Shown here: piece by piece, positions 4,472-11,694 of the stretch
Position numbering within the stretch: position 1 is the first letter of the stretch
Layout: each line of letters begins with the position of its first letter
NCBI GenBank assembly: GCA_026414325.1
Contig: JAOAJF010000021.1
Span: 1-13,872 of the forward strand
Length of the DNA stretch: 13,872 nucleotides
Direction: 5' to 3'
Source: Microcaldota archaeon
GTDB taxonomy: Archaea; Micrarchaeota; Micrarchaeia; Anstonellales; Anstonellaceae
The notes under the pieces: generated by a model
Database searches by the model: none
Seen by the model: the letters and a program-made list of their open reading frames with translations, nothing else
Told to the model about the DNA's origin: nothing
Made by a program: the position numbers and the translations under genes

Positions 4472-6112
4472 TTAGTCTTCTAATCCGCCTTCTTCTGGAC
4501 CGGGTGTTTTGGATGAGGATGGCTTGGGTTTAGAAGAAATCATATCATCTATTCTTAGGATCATCCTTGCTGCCTCAGCTGCAGAAGCAATTGCCTGTCT
4601 TTTTACTTTTGTTGGCTCAAAGATACCTAATTTGTGCATGTCTTCTATCTTGCCATTAAATACATTTACTCCAAAGTATTTGCCATCTTCTTTTTGGTGT
4701 TTTGAGCGTAGTTCCACTAATGCATCTATTGCATCCATACCAGCAGATTCTGCTAATGTTCTTGGAATAATTTCCAACGAATCAGCAAATGCACTTATTG
4801 CAAGTTGCTCTCTTCCTCCAACTTCTGCCGCATATTTTTTGAGTCTTGTAGAAAGCTCCATTTCTATTGAACCACCACCAGTAACAAACTTCCCATCCTC
4901 GATTGAAGAGGAAACTGCACCGATTGCATCCACTATTGCTCTTTCAGTTTCAGCAACTACATGCTCAGTTGATGCTCTAACAAACAAGGTGACTGATTTT
5001 GGATCCTTACAATTTTCAACAAATACCATTTTTTCTCCTGCTATTGTTTTTTCATAAACAAGGCCTGCATAGCCTAAATCCTGCTCGGTTAGATCATCCA
5101 AAGTTGAGACTATTCTTCCACCAGTAGCTCTAGCTAATTTTTCCATATCTGATTTTTTAACTCGCCTTACTGCTAGGATTTTCTTTTTTGCTAAGAAGTG
5201 TTGGGCCATATCATCGATTCCTTTCTGGCAGAACAAAACTGTTGCACCAGTGTTTGCGATCTTTTCTACCATCTCTTTTAGCATTTTTTCCTCTTGCGCT
5301 AAGAAAGAGGACATTTGCTCTGGAGAGGTAATTTCTATCTTTGCATCCATCTCAGTTTTTTCAATCTCTAAAGCTGCATCAACCAAAGCAATCTTGGCAT
5401 TTTTCACTTCCTTTGGCATTCCAGAGTGAACTACCTCTTTATCTATTAAAACACCTTGGATTAAAGTTGTGTCTTTTATCTCGCCGCCTGCTTTCTTTTC
5501 AATTTTTATTAAATCCTCGTCTATTACATATTTGCCATCCTTTTTTTCTGCTACTTGTTTTATTGCTTTTACAATAAGTTTTGCCAAATATTCTTTTGTG
5601 TTTCCAACACCAATTGATTTTGAACCCATAGAGACCTGGGCTATTTTTTCTAATGAGTCACTATCCTCAATACTCACTTTCTGGGAGAGGGTGTTTAAAT
5701 ATTCTTCGCATTTTGCAGCTGCTTGAGTGTAACCTCTGATTATAGTGGAAGGATGAAGATTTTGGTCTAGTAATTTTAAAGCCTCTTTGCAAAGCTCACC
5801 CATAATAACTACTGCAGTAGTTGTACCATCTCCAACCTCTTTGTCTTGAGTTTTAGCAATCTCAACCATAATTTTTGCAGTTGGATGCTCTACATTCATT
5901 TCTTCTAAAATAGTTGCCCCATCATTTGTTATTACAATATCTCCTAAATCAGAAACTAACATTTTGTCCATTCCTTTTGGACCCAAAGTAGTTCTAACAA
6001 TGGAGGCTATTGCATATGCTATAGCTATATTTGTTCTTTGGGCATCTCTTCCTATAATCCTAGTTGTTCCCTCTGGCAGGGCAGAGGATTGCTGACTTTC
6101 TAATCTTGCCAT
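4472..6112 (-). CDS. ths: Thermosome subunit (group II chaperonin)
   Basis: This is the archaeal Hsp60-type chaperonin that folds proteins inside a double-ring cage using ATP. I start it at the ATG at 6112, giving 546 residues beginning MARLESQQSS. It is preceded by a perfect GGAGGTGG six bases upstream. The longer open frame from 6139 would translate that site as protein. ATP-binding signatures are present: TTLGPKGMDKMLV (41-53), TNDGATIL (62-69) and GDGTTT (94-99), with VTGGGSIEMEL and later SAGMDAIDAL in the C-terminal equatorial region. Length is normal for the family. The tail ends PEEGGLED; archaeal subunits commonly end in repeats of GGM, so the tail is acidic and Met-free here. It is the only chaperonin gene in the window and could form a homo-oligomer. 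A TATA-like box precedes it, and a T tract follows. Confidence 0.97.
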   Translation of the reverse strand: MARLESQQSSALPEGTTRIIGRDAQRTNIAIAYAIASIVRTTLGPKGMDKMLVSDLGDIVITNDGATILEEMNVEHPTAKIMVEIAKTQDKEVGDGTTTAVVIMGELCKEALKLLDQNLHPSTIIRGYTQAAAKCEEYLNTLSQKVSIEDSDSLEKIAQVSMGSKSIGVGNTKEYLAKLIVKAIKQVAEKKDGKYVIDEDLIKIEKKAGGEIKDTTLIQGVLIDKEVVHSGMPKEVKNAKIALVDAALEIEKTEMDAKIEITSPEQMSSFLAQEEKMLKEMVEKIANTGATVLFCQKGIDDMAQHFLAKKKILAVRRVKKSDMEKLARATGGRIVSTLDDLTEQDLGYAGLVYEKTIAGEKMVFVENCKDPKSVTLFVRASTEHVVAETERAIVDAIGAVSSSIEDGKFVTGGGSIEMELSTRLKKYAAEVGGREQLAISAFADSLEIIPRTLAESAGMDAIDALVELRSKHQKEDGKYFGVNVFNGKIEDMHKLGIFEPTKVKRQAIASAAEAARMILRIDDMISSKPKPSSSKTPGPEEGGLED

Positions 6113-6176
6113 AAAACCACCTCCAAAAAAAATTAACAAGATTAAACAAAAGAGACTTAACTAAATAGTTTGTATA

Positions 6177-6188
6177 ATAAATATAAGA
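6177..6188 (-). promoter_or_regulatory. Probable TATA box for the thermosome gene
   Basis: Minus-strand CTTATATTTATTAT, about 70 bases upstream of the reassigned ATG, implies a leader of roughly 40 bases containing GGAGGTGG. No heat-shock regulator site that I can name is evident nearby. Confidence 0.4.
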
Positions 6189-6264
6189 GGCAAAAAATAA
6201 AAACTTTCTGCTTTCTTAATAAAAATTTTTAATAAAAAATTGAATAAAAAAAGATAAAAATAAT

Positions 6265-6561
6265 TTAGAGTAATTTTATTTTTCCTCCTTTTCTAATGGA
6301 AAGCTGTAGATTGCCTTTAAATTCACTAACAAAGCAATCTTCTATTAAAAGCCTATCTCCAACTTTGAATCTGGAGCTATCCTCACCCCATAAAGTTAAA
6401 TCTATAGAACCAGTTTCATCAGCTAAAGTTGCATGTGAAACTTTTATCTTGTTTCCATATTTGGTAATAACTTCTTTTGGCTCTTGTATAGAAGTTATTT
6501 GCCCTTCAACTACTATTGAACTTAAACCTGCTTTTAGATCAGCTATTTTTATTTGTTCCAA
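6265..6561 (-). CDS. Single OB-fold protein, SOSS-B/hSSB1-like ssDNA-binding type
   Basis: The 98-residue protein is a single OB fold. From residue 16 it runs IVVEGQITSI (first strand), VSHATLADETGSIDLTLWGE (41-60), VGDRLLIEDCFVSEFKGNLQLSI (67-89) and GGKIKLL. This tracks human hSSB1/SOSS-B, where VADKTGSINISVWD and FKGCLTLYTGRGG occupy equivalent places. Binding of single-stranded nucleic acid is therefore likely, with Trp58 and Phe81 as candidate stacking residues. I start it at TTG (6561) because GAGGTG lies five bases upstream. The longer frame from an ATG at 6594 would read that site and a T-rich tract as protein. There is no zinc finger or acidic tail. It lies between DUF350 and the thermosome on the same strand. 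A role as the cell's main SSB or in RNA metabolism cannot be separated. Confidence 0.82.
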   Translation of the reverse strand: MEQIKIADLKAGLSSIVVEGQITSIQEPKEVITKYGNKIKVSHATLADETGSIDLTLWGEDSSRFKVGDRLLIEDCFVSEFKGNLQLSIRKGGKIKLL

Positions 6562-6579
6562 ACTAAACACCTCGAAAGC

Positions 6580-6616
6580 AAAAAAATAAAACAAAAAAAT
6601 AAAAAAATAAAAAAAG
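6580..6616 (-). terminator. T-rich tract between DUF350 and the OB-fold gene
   Basis: Minus-strand runs of seven T repeated four times, interrupted by single other bases, begin about 20 bases after the DUF350 stop. They fit archaeal termination. The tract also directly precedes the OB-fold gene, leaving no obvious separate TATA box for it, so some read-through is likely. Confidence 0.45.
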
Positions 6617-6637
6617 TTTTGGCCGATTATCTTAGAT

Positions 6638-7135
6638 TTAGATAAAGCTAAAGGCAGAAACTCCTGCTCTTATTACAAAAGAGAGTGCTAGAAGAATTCC
6701 ACCCACTAGCAGGGCTACTGCTACATTGCCTTTTTTAATCTGTGTTTCATAGTCAAGGCCTTTGGCAATCTTTCCGATCATATAGATTGCTATTGAAATA
6801 GTGATTACTGCTACTGCAACACTTACTAATAGCTGACCAATTGCAAATACCATTCCAAATAGCAGCGAATTAAATGGTAGCGAAGGATTTACTAGCAAAG
6901 AAATGTTTTCAATTCCTCCCTGTACAATAGATGCAATTGCCAAAACTATTGATACTAACACAATTGCAACTGCCACATTTCCTTTCTTGATTTCTTCAAG
7001 TTCATCTACTTTTTTTGTTATCTTGTTAAAAAGCTGAAGACCCAAGTAGATGGTGAATGTGGACAGAAAGATTGCTAGCAAGAGCTTTACTATGTAGAAT
7101 ACTATAGACATAATTGCATTGTTAGCTCCGAACAT
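6638..7135 (-). CDS. DUF350-type membrane protein with internal duplication
   Basis: The 165 residues contain four to five membrane helices in two similar halves. The nine residues IKKGNVAVA occur exactly at 49-57 and again at 133-141. Each copy is followed by a hydrophobic helix (IVLVSIVLAIASIV and LLVGGILLALSFVI). Conserved GN-x-AVA after a charged loop is the mark of DUF350 (YjfL-like) proteins, whose function is unknown. Bacterial members are often a single two-domain unit of similar size. GGGGTGG before the ATG supports the start. It is divergent from purM, with both promoters in a 101-base gap, and precedes the OB-fold gene. Confidence 0.8.
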   Translation of the reverse strand: MFGANNAIMSIVFYIVKLLLAIFLSTFTIYLGLQLFNKITKKVDELEEIKKGNVAVAIVLVSIVLAIASIVQGGIENISLLVNPSLPFNSLLFGMVFAIGQLLVSVAVAVITISIAIYMIGKIAKGLDYETQIKKGNVAVALLVGGILLALSFVIRAGVSAFSFI

Positions 7136-7168
7136 CTAACCACCCCTTTAAAATACTACAAAAAAAAG

Positions 7169-7180
7169 ATTTAAAAATAT
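7169..7180 (-). promoter_or_regulatory. Probable TATA box for the DUF350 gene
   Basis: Minus-strand ATATTTTTAAATC lies about 35-45 bases before the ATG at 7135, allowing a leader of about 12 bases that contains GGGGTGG. Confidence 0.4.
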
Positions 7181-7184
7181 TTTG

Positions 7185-7198
7185 AGCCTTGCTAGGCT
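7185..7198. promoter_or_regulatory. Palindrome between the divergent DUF350 and purM promoters
   Basis: AGCCT-TGCT-AGGCT forms a 5-bp inverted repeat with a 4-base spacer. It lies midway between the TATA-like boxes of the two divergent genes (7169-7180 and 7208-7217), in locally G/C-richer sequence. It is placed where a bound protein could affect both promoters, but it is short. Confidence 0.35.
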
Positions 7199-7207
7199 TG
7201 GGTGGGG

Positions 7208-7217
7208 TTTTTAAATA
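7208..7217 (+). promoter_or_regulatory. TATA box for purM
   Basis: TTTTTAAATA is centred 24 bases before the purM ATG. At normal archaeal spacing transcription would start at or within a base or two of the ATG, so the mRNA is probably leaderless. No Shine-Dalgarno site precedes purM, which agrees. Confidence 0.65.
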
Positions 7218-7236
7218 CTGGTAAAATATTTTAAAT

Positions 7237-8244
7237 ATGGCAAAGATTACTTATAGTAAAAGCGGCGTAGATATAGATAGAATTAAAAAAATACAACAAA
7301 AAATAAACAAACTTATTTTAAGTACAAAAAATAAATATACTCCTAAATTTATAGCTGGCCACTATGGAGGATTTTTTAATGTTTCTAATCAAAAGCTCGT
7401 TGCTCATTGTGATGGAGTTGGAACAAAAATTCTGGTTGCTCAGAAATTAAATAAACATGATAGCATAGGAATTGATGCAGTGGCAATGAATGTAAATGAC
7501 ATAGTCTGCGTTGGTGCAAAACCAATAGTTGGACTAGATTATATAGCAATTGCAAAAGATGATAAGGCTTTGCTTGAGCAAATTATAAAAGGAATAATAA
7601 AAGGCTGTAAAATGTCAAATGTTGCTTTGATAGGTGGGGAGACTGCAATAATACCAGATATGTTACAAAATCCTGAAGATAAAATAGGTTATGATTTATC
7701 TTTTACTGTTATTGGTAAGTTAGAAAAATTTTTAGATGGCTCAAAAATAAAAGAGGGGCAGGTTTTAATTGGCCTGCAATCTAGTGGTCTGCATTCCAAT
7801 GGCTTTAGCCTTGCAAGAAAAATATTAGATATAAATAAATGGAGTAAAAAAATGTTAGAGCCAACTAGAATTTATAGTCCAATTGCTTTAGAGATATTGC
7901 AAAGCTGTAAGGTAAGTGCATTTGCTCACATTACTGGTGGGGCATTCTCAAAATTAAGTAGACTTATAAAATTTTCGGGTTATGGATTTTATTTAGAGCA
8001 AATGCCTCAGCCAAAAGAAATATTTGCTGAAATTTTTAATATAGTTCAAGACCCTTTTGAATGCTATAGAACTTTTAATATGGGGATAGGTTTTGTAATA
8101 GTAGCTCCAGCAACAGAAACTGAAAAAATTTTTGAAATTGCAAAGAAGCATAGAATAAAAAGTTATGAAATTGGAAAAACAATAGCAAAAAAAGACGTTA
8201 TATTAAATTTTGATGGAAAGAAAATTAGCTTGCTCAGAGGATAG
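7237..8244 (+). CDS. purM: Phosphoribosylformylglycinamidine cyclo-ligase (AIR synthetase)
   Basis: PurM closes the imidazole ring in de novo purine synthesis, converting FGAM to AIR with ATP in the cytoplasm. The 335 residues are a normal length. Motifs seen in order: TYSKSGVDID (5-14), HCDGVGTK (57-64), the metal and ATP-binding helix NDIVCVGAKP (87-96), GGETAIIPDM (133-142), GLQSSGLHSNGFSLAR, and AFAHITGGAF in the C-terminal domain. No other purine gene is in the window, so the pathway is dispersed. It starts a plus-strand pair with kae1, whose ATG follows after two bases. The transcript is probably leaderless. Confidence 0.97.
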   Translation: MAKITYSKSGVDIDRIKKIQQKINKLILSTKNKYTPKFIAGHYGGFFNVSNQKLVAHCDGVGTKILVAQKLNKHDSIGIDAVAMNVNDIVCVGAKPIVGLDYIAIAKDDKALLEQIIKGIIKGCKMSNVALIGGETAIIPDMLQNPEDKIGYDLSFTVIGKLEKFLDGSKIKEGQVLIGLQSSGLHSNGFSLARKILDINKWSKKMLEPTRIYSPIALEILQSCKVSAFAHITGGAFSKLSRLIKFSGYGFYLEQMPQPKEIFAEIFNIVQDPFECYRTFNMGIGFVIVAPATETEKIFEIAKKHRIKSYEIGKTIAKKDVILNFDGKKISLLRG

Positions 8245-8246
8245 AG

Positions 8247-9233
8247 ATGGTAAAAATACTTGGAATAGAATCTACTGCGCACACGTTTGGGATAGGAATT
8301 TTTGATAGTTTTACAAATAAAATTTTAGCAAATACAAAATCTTTTTACAAACCACTCAAAGAAGGAATAGTTCCAAAAAAAGCAGCAGATTTTCATATTC
8401 AAAATGCATCTAAAACAATTTTGGAAGCTTTGCAACAAGCAAATCTCACGATAAGAGATATAGATTATTTAGCTTATTCAGCAGGTCCAGGAATGGGCCC
8501 CTGTCTACAAATTGGGGCAATTGTTAGCGAATTTTTAGCTAGAAAGTATGACAAAAAAATAATTCCAGTAAATCACCCACATGCTCATGTAGAAATAACA
8601 AAATATGAAACAGGTTTTTTTGACCCTCTTATTTTATATGTTAGTGGAGGAAATACACAGATATTGATTGAAAAAGAAAAACTAAAATTTATAGTGATGG
8701 GCGAGACTTTAGACATAGGCTTAGGAAATTTATTTGATATGTTTGCTAGAGCTCTTGGCAAAGAATTTGGCCATGGCTCAGTAGTAGCTGCACTTGCTCA
8801 AAAAGGTAAAAATTTTTATGAAATGCCCTACACTGTTAAAGGAATGAATTTTTCTTTTAGTGGATTATATACCTATGCAACAAAAATGATTGGAAAAGTT
8901 CCAGAAGAGGATTTATGCTACTCATTATTAGAAGTAGCTTTTGATGAATTATGCGAAGCAACTGAGCGAGCATTAATGCTAACAAGAAAAAAACAAATAA
9001 TTGTTTGTGGAGGAGTTGCACAAAACAAAGAGCTTATAAAAAAACTTGCTCTTATGGCAAGCGAGCATGAAGCTGAAGCAAAAACATGCCAGGACCAATA
9101 CAATGCAGATAATGGTGCTATGATCGCTGTTTGTGCCTCAAAATTATTAGAATATAAAATAGAGCCAGAGCAAGTTTTTTATGATCAAAAATGGAGAATT
9201 GACCAGTTAGATAAATACTATAAGATAAAATAG
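8247..9233 (+). CDS. kae1: Kae1/TsaD tRNA N6-threonylcarbamoyladenosine transferase subunit
   Basis: Kae1 is the catalytic subunit of KEOPS. It transfers threonylcarbamoyl from TC-AMP to A37 of tRNAs reading ANN codons. The 328 residues show the ASKHA fold motifs: GIESTAHTFGIGI (6-18), SAGPGMGPCL (78-87), the metal ligands in NHPHAHVE (His110 and His114), YVSGGNTQ (131-138), and YNADNGAMIA with Asp288 as the further metal ligand. It is Kae1 alone: the frame stops where Bud32-fused archaeal versions would continue, and no Bud32 follows. Two bases separate it from the purM stop and AGAGGA precedes the ATG, so translation is coupled. Archaea often place kae1 beside S27ae and S24e. Here those lie one gene away and on the other strand. 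Confidence 0.97.
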   Translation: MVKILGIESTAHTFGIGIFDSFTNKILANTKSFYKPLKEGIVPKKAADFHIQNASKTILEALQQANLTIRDIDYLAYSAGPGMGPCLQIGAIVSEFLARKYDKKIIPVNHPHAHVEITKYETGFFDPLILYVSGGNTQILIEKEKLKFIVMGETLDIGLGNLFDMFARALGKEFGHGSVVAALAQKGKNFYEMPYTVKGMNFSFSGLYTYATKMIGKVPEEDLCYSLLEVAFDELCEATERALMLTRKKQIIVCGGVAQNKELIKKLALMASEHEAEAKTCQDQYNADNGAMIAVCASKLLEYKIEPEQVFYDQKWRIDQLDKYYKIK

Positions 9234-9296
9234 TTTGAATAGAAAGAATGGGACTTATTAATCCAGTAATCTAATAGGAAAGTTTTTTAACTAAAA

Positions 9297-9320
9297 GTTT
9301 ATAATAACTAAACTATATAT
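9297..9320 (+). promoter_or_regulatory. TATA region for the thioredoxin-CcdA gene
   Basis: Two candidates, GTTTATAATA (9297-9306) and ACTATATATC (9311-9320), lie 45-65 bases before the ATG at 9363. Either gives a leader of about 20-40 bases that includes GAGGAAGAG. The gap 9234-9296 before it shows only a short T run (9283-9288) that may help end the kae1 transcript. Confidence 0.4.
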
Positions 9321-9362
9321 CTTTAGTTGTTTTTATTTTGTTTTTATTTTGAGGAAGAGAGA

Positions 9363-10586
9363 ATGAGTTTAAAAAAAATAATAAAAAGTGTTGAGGAATT
9401 TGTTAAAGAGCCCTTTAACTTTTACTTACTAGCATTTTTAGTATTTTTAGGAGTAGTGATAATTTATAGTGGGATTGGAGGAGAATTAGTAACTGAGCAG
9501 CAAAAGCCAGAGAGTGCTTTAAAGCTATATTATTTTTATCTTCCAACTTGCCCTCATTGTGCACAGCAAAGGCCTATTGTTGCTGAGATAGAAAAAGAGA
9601 TTTCAGATTTGGCAGTAGTTTATATTGATGTTTCTAATCCAAAACATCTTTCTTTATTTCAATCGATGGCAAAAGAAGCTGGCTTGAGCAGCTCTTCCTT
9701 GGGAGTTCCAACCATGATTATAGGAAAAAAAGCATTGGTTGGTTTTCATAGCAAAGAACAAATTTTAGCTGAGCTAAAAAATTATTTAAACAATTCTTCG
9801 TATTGGAATAATTCAATAAAGAATGGAAAAACAACCAAGCTTGAAACTGTTTTAGATTTGCCAATTGTTGGAAAAACTGACCTTACTAAATTATCTTTGC
9901 CAGTTTTGGCAATAACATTAGGCCTTGTTGATGGGTTTAATCCTTGTGCAATGTGGGTTTTAGTTTATATGATAGGAATACTTCTAGAAGTAAATGATAG
10001 AAGAAAATTTTGGATTATAATTGGAAGCTTTTTGTTTGCATCTGGAGTATTGTACTTTTTGTTTATGACAGCCTGGCTTAATGCATTTTTACTTTTAGGC
10101 TATATTAGAATAATAACAGTACTTATTGGGCTTTTTGCTTTAGGTACTGGGCTACTGAATCTAAAGGAATATTTCACAACAAAGGGAGAAGTAGCCTGTA
10201 AGGTTGTGGATGAAGAAGGGCACAAAAAAACAACATCAATAATTAAAAAAATAATTCAAGACCCACTTACAATTGGCCTGATAGTTTCAATTATTTTCTT
10301 AGCTTTTGTTATAAATTCTATAGAATTTTTATGCTCTTCTGCAATTCCTGCAGTTTTTACTCAAATTTTAGCATTAAAAAATATAAGTGAGCTTGAAAGA
10401 TATTTTTACATTTTTCTTTATGATATTTTTTACATGATCGATGATATAATTATTTTTGTTATGGCTGGATTTGCAGTTGCGCAAGGAATTGGTTCTAAGT
10501 ATGCTAAGCTCTGTAAATTAATAGCTGGGGTTTTGATGACTATACTTGGGCTAATTATGCTATTTGCGCCTCAGTTGCTAAGATAA
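9363..10586 (+). CDS. Thioredoxin-CcdA/DsbD-like transmembrane fusion protein
   Basis: The 407 residues join two redox modules. After a signal anchor (about 18-40) comes a thioredoxin domain (about 54-140) with active site CPHC (Cys63, Cys66) and cis-proline in GVPT (Pro116). A linker leads to a six-helix CcdA/DsbD-type domain from about residue 178. Its two expected membrane cysteines are in GFNPCAMW (Cys195) and EFLCSSAIP (Cys324), with an extra Cys279 in a loop. DsbD-type proteins pass electrons from cytoplasmic thioredoxin across the membrane, here plausibly straight to the fused outer domain, which would reduce or isomerise disulfides of exported proteins. I start at the ATG at 9363, preceded by GAGGAAGAG; an open TTG frame from 9327 has no such site. 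It converges on the S27ae gene. Confidence 0.87.
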   Translation: MSLKKIIKSVEEFVKEPFNFYLLAFLVFLGVVIIYSGIGGELVTEQQKPESALKLYYFYLPTCPHCAQQRPIVAEIEKEISDLAVVYIDVSNPKHLSLFQSMAKEAGLSSSSLGVPTMIIGKKALVGFHSKEQILAELKNYLNNSSYWNNSIKNGKTTKLETVLDLPIVGKTDLTKLSLPVLAITLGLVDGFNPCAMWVLVYMIGILLEVNDRRKFWIIIGSFLFASGVLYFLFMTAWLNAFLLLGYIRIITVLIGLFALGTGLLNLKEYFTTKGEVACKVVDEEGHKKTTSIIKKIIQDPLTIGLIVSIIFLAFVINSIEFLCSSAIPAVFTQILALKNISELERYFYIFLYDIFYMIDDIIIFVMAGFAVAQGIGSKYAKLCKLIAGVLMTILGLIMLFAPQLLR

Positions 10587-10601
10587 TAAAATATTTTTAA
10601 A

Positions 10602-10748
10602 TTATTTTCTTTCAAAGTAGCCGCACTTTCCACAAGCTCTTCGATCTTTATGCTCTGCTAATTTTGTTGGAGCACCACATTTTGGACAAAATCTTCTTTT
10701 TTGATAAGGCTTTATTTTTTTTGTAGTTTTTTGCTTTTTTTCTACCAT
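10602..10748 (-). CDS. rps27ae: Small ribosomal subunit protein S27ae
   Basis: The 48 residues encode the zinc-binding small-subunit protein S27ae. A basic lysine-rich start is followed by RRFCPKCG (19-25), then AEHKDRRACGKCGYFERK. The four cysteines (21, 24, 39, 42) form the zinc ribbon. Length and ending are typical of archaeal forms, which lack the eukaryotic ubiquitin fusion. GAGG lies eight bases before the ATG. It follows S24e by 18 bases on the same strand, the usual archaeal gene pair, and is the last gene of the aIF5A-S24e-S27ae operon. Confidence 0.95.
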   Translation of the reverse strand: MVEKKQKTTKKIKPYQKRRFCPKCGAPTKLAEHKDRRACGKCGYFERK

Positions 10749-10766
10749 AGTAAAACCTCAAAAAAA

Positions 10767-11090
10767 TTAGGACTTGGTCGGCTTCTTAGCTTTTTGCTGT
10801 TTTTGTTCTTTTGCCAAAAGCCCATTTCTAATTAAAATATATTTTTTTTCGTATTTAAGAGCAATATCCTTTGATGGATAGAGATAAGCAGTTGCTCTTA
10901 GCTCTTGCTTTCCAACACTCACTCTAAAAGGGTGTAGAATTAAATTTTCTGGAGAAACTGCCAGGACTGCTGCTAAAGAAGATTTTATTTGCTCTTTCTT
11001 TGGAATAGGGCCATCGAAAGTTACTAAAAAAGTTAGTTTAGTTCGTTGATAGAGGGGTTCCTCTAGCTTTGATTCTATTTTTAAATTCAT
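10767..11090 (-). CDS. rps24e: Small ribosomal subunit protein S24e
   Basis: The 107 residues match archaeal S24e: MNLKIESKLEEPLYQRTKL, a central ILHPFRVSVGKQELRATAYLY (roughly 50-70), then KYEKKYILIRNG and a basic Lys-rich tail. I start at the ATG at 11090, five bases after GGTGG. The alternative GTG at 11099 is itself part of that ribosome binding site. The site overlaps the TAG stop of the aIF5A gene, so translation of the two is tightly coupled. S27ae follows after 18 bases. Confidence 0.95.
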   Translation of the reverse strand: MNLKIESKLEEPLYQRTKLTFLVTFDGPIPKKEQIKSSLAAVLAVSPENLILHPFRVSVGKQELRATAYLYPSKDIALKYEKKYILIRNGLLAKEQKQQKAKKPTKS

Positions 11091-11099
11091 AAAAACCAC

Positions 11100-11489
11100 C
11101 TATTTTATTCTTTGAATTGCTCTTTTGCCCATAGAGATAATCAATTCTGCTTCTTTACCAGCTTGAGCCTCAGCTAAAAATTCTTCTGGAATTGGTAGTT
11201 CAAAAGTTTCATAAGTTTTCATATCCATCAATTGAGCAACAGAGCCATTTACAGAAAGTATTTGAGCGCTGGAGCGTTCAATAATTGGTATTTCAATATC
11301 CTGATCTGAAGGACCAAGCCACTGCTTTTTTTGGCCATCAAAAATTCCAATCGCAGTAATTCGCATTTTTGCAGCTCCGTGTTTTCCTGGCTTGGATTTT
11401 TCAATATTTACTATTCTGCAAGGAACTCCGTCGATTAAAATATATTTTCCTTCTTTTAAATCTTTGGCAGATGCAAAAATTTTTTCCAT
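11100..11489 (-). CDS. eif5a: Translation initiation factor 5A (aIF5A)
   Basis: aIF5A helps ribosomes through stalling peptide bonds and in termination. The 129 residues have the SH3-like N domain with the modification loop SKPGKHGAAK, in which Lys36 is the expected site of (deoxy)hypusine. The C-terminal OB fold includes QLMDMKTYETFELPIPEEF. Length is normal. AGGTGA lies six bases before the ATG. It heads the operon with S24e and S27ae. A TATA-like sequence lies about 40-50 bases upstream. The enzyme for hypusine formation, deoxyhypusine synthase, is not in the window. Confidence 0.97.
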   Translation of the reverse strand: MEKIFASAKDLKEGKYILIDGVPCRIVNIEKSKPGKHGAAKMRITAIGIFDGQKKQWLGPSDQDIEIPIIERSSAQILSVNGSVAQLMDMKTYETFELPIPEEFLAEAQAGKEAELIISMGKRAIQRIK

Positions 11490-11528
11490 CTTTTCACCTT
11501 ATACTAAAATACACTAATTAGAATAAAT

Positions 11529-11540
11529 AATTTTATACAA
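11529..11540 (-). promoter_or_regulatory. Probable TATA box for the aIF5A-S24e-S27ae operon
   Basis: Minus-strand TTGTATAAAATT is centred about 45 bases before the aIF5A ATG, allowing a leader of about 20 bases with its AGGTGA site. The remainder of the divergent gap up to 11660 is AT-rich, with a T-rich plus-strand run at 11567-11601, and shows nothing else I can name. Confidence 0.45.
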
Positions 11541-11663
11541 AATAATTTAAAAAACAATACTTTAGCTATTTTTTATTTCTTTTTTATTTTCTTTTTTTAT
11601 CTAAACCTAAATTATTTTTTAGAAAAAATCCTTAAACTTAAAAATCCACTTTTTACCAAAATA

Positions 11664-11673
11664 TTTATAAATA
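11664..11673 (+). promoter_or_regulatory. TATA box for the 77-aa ORF
   Basis: TTTATAAATA is centred about 27 bases before the ATG at 11695, which implies a leaderless transcript and supports that start over the upstream GTG at 11680. Confidence 0.55.
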
Positions 11674-11694
11674 TTAAATGTGTATAATAATGTT

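Noticed and set aside
4509..5726. Long open frames on the plus strand across the thermosome gene (4509-5057, 5341-5577, 5469-5726)
   Set aside because: They are antisense to a highly conserved chaperonin gene, have no ribosome binding sites or TATA boxes, and show skewed Ser/Leu/Phe composition typical of reverse-strand shadows.
6113..6139. Thermosome N-terminal extension MLIFFGGGF
   Set aside because: It is the translation of the GGAGGTGG ribosome binding site; the family starts at the following ATG.
6296..6589. Plus-strand 97-residue ORF
   Set aside because: Antisense to the OB-fold gene, whose family motifs are clear on the minus strand.
8918..9103. Minus-strand 61-residue ORF
   Set aside because: Antisense to the conserved C-terminal part of Kae1.
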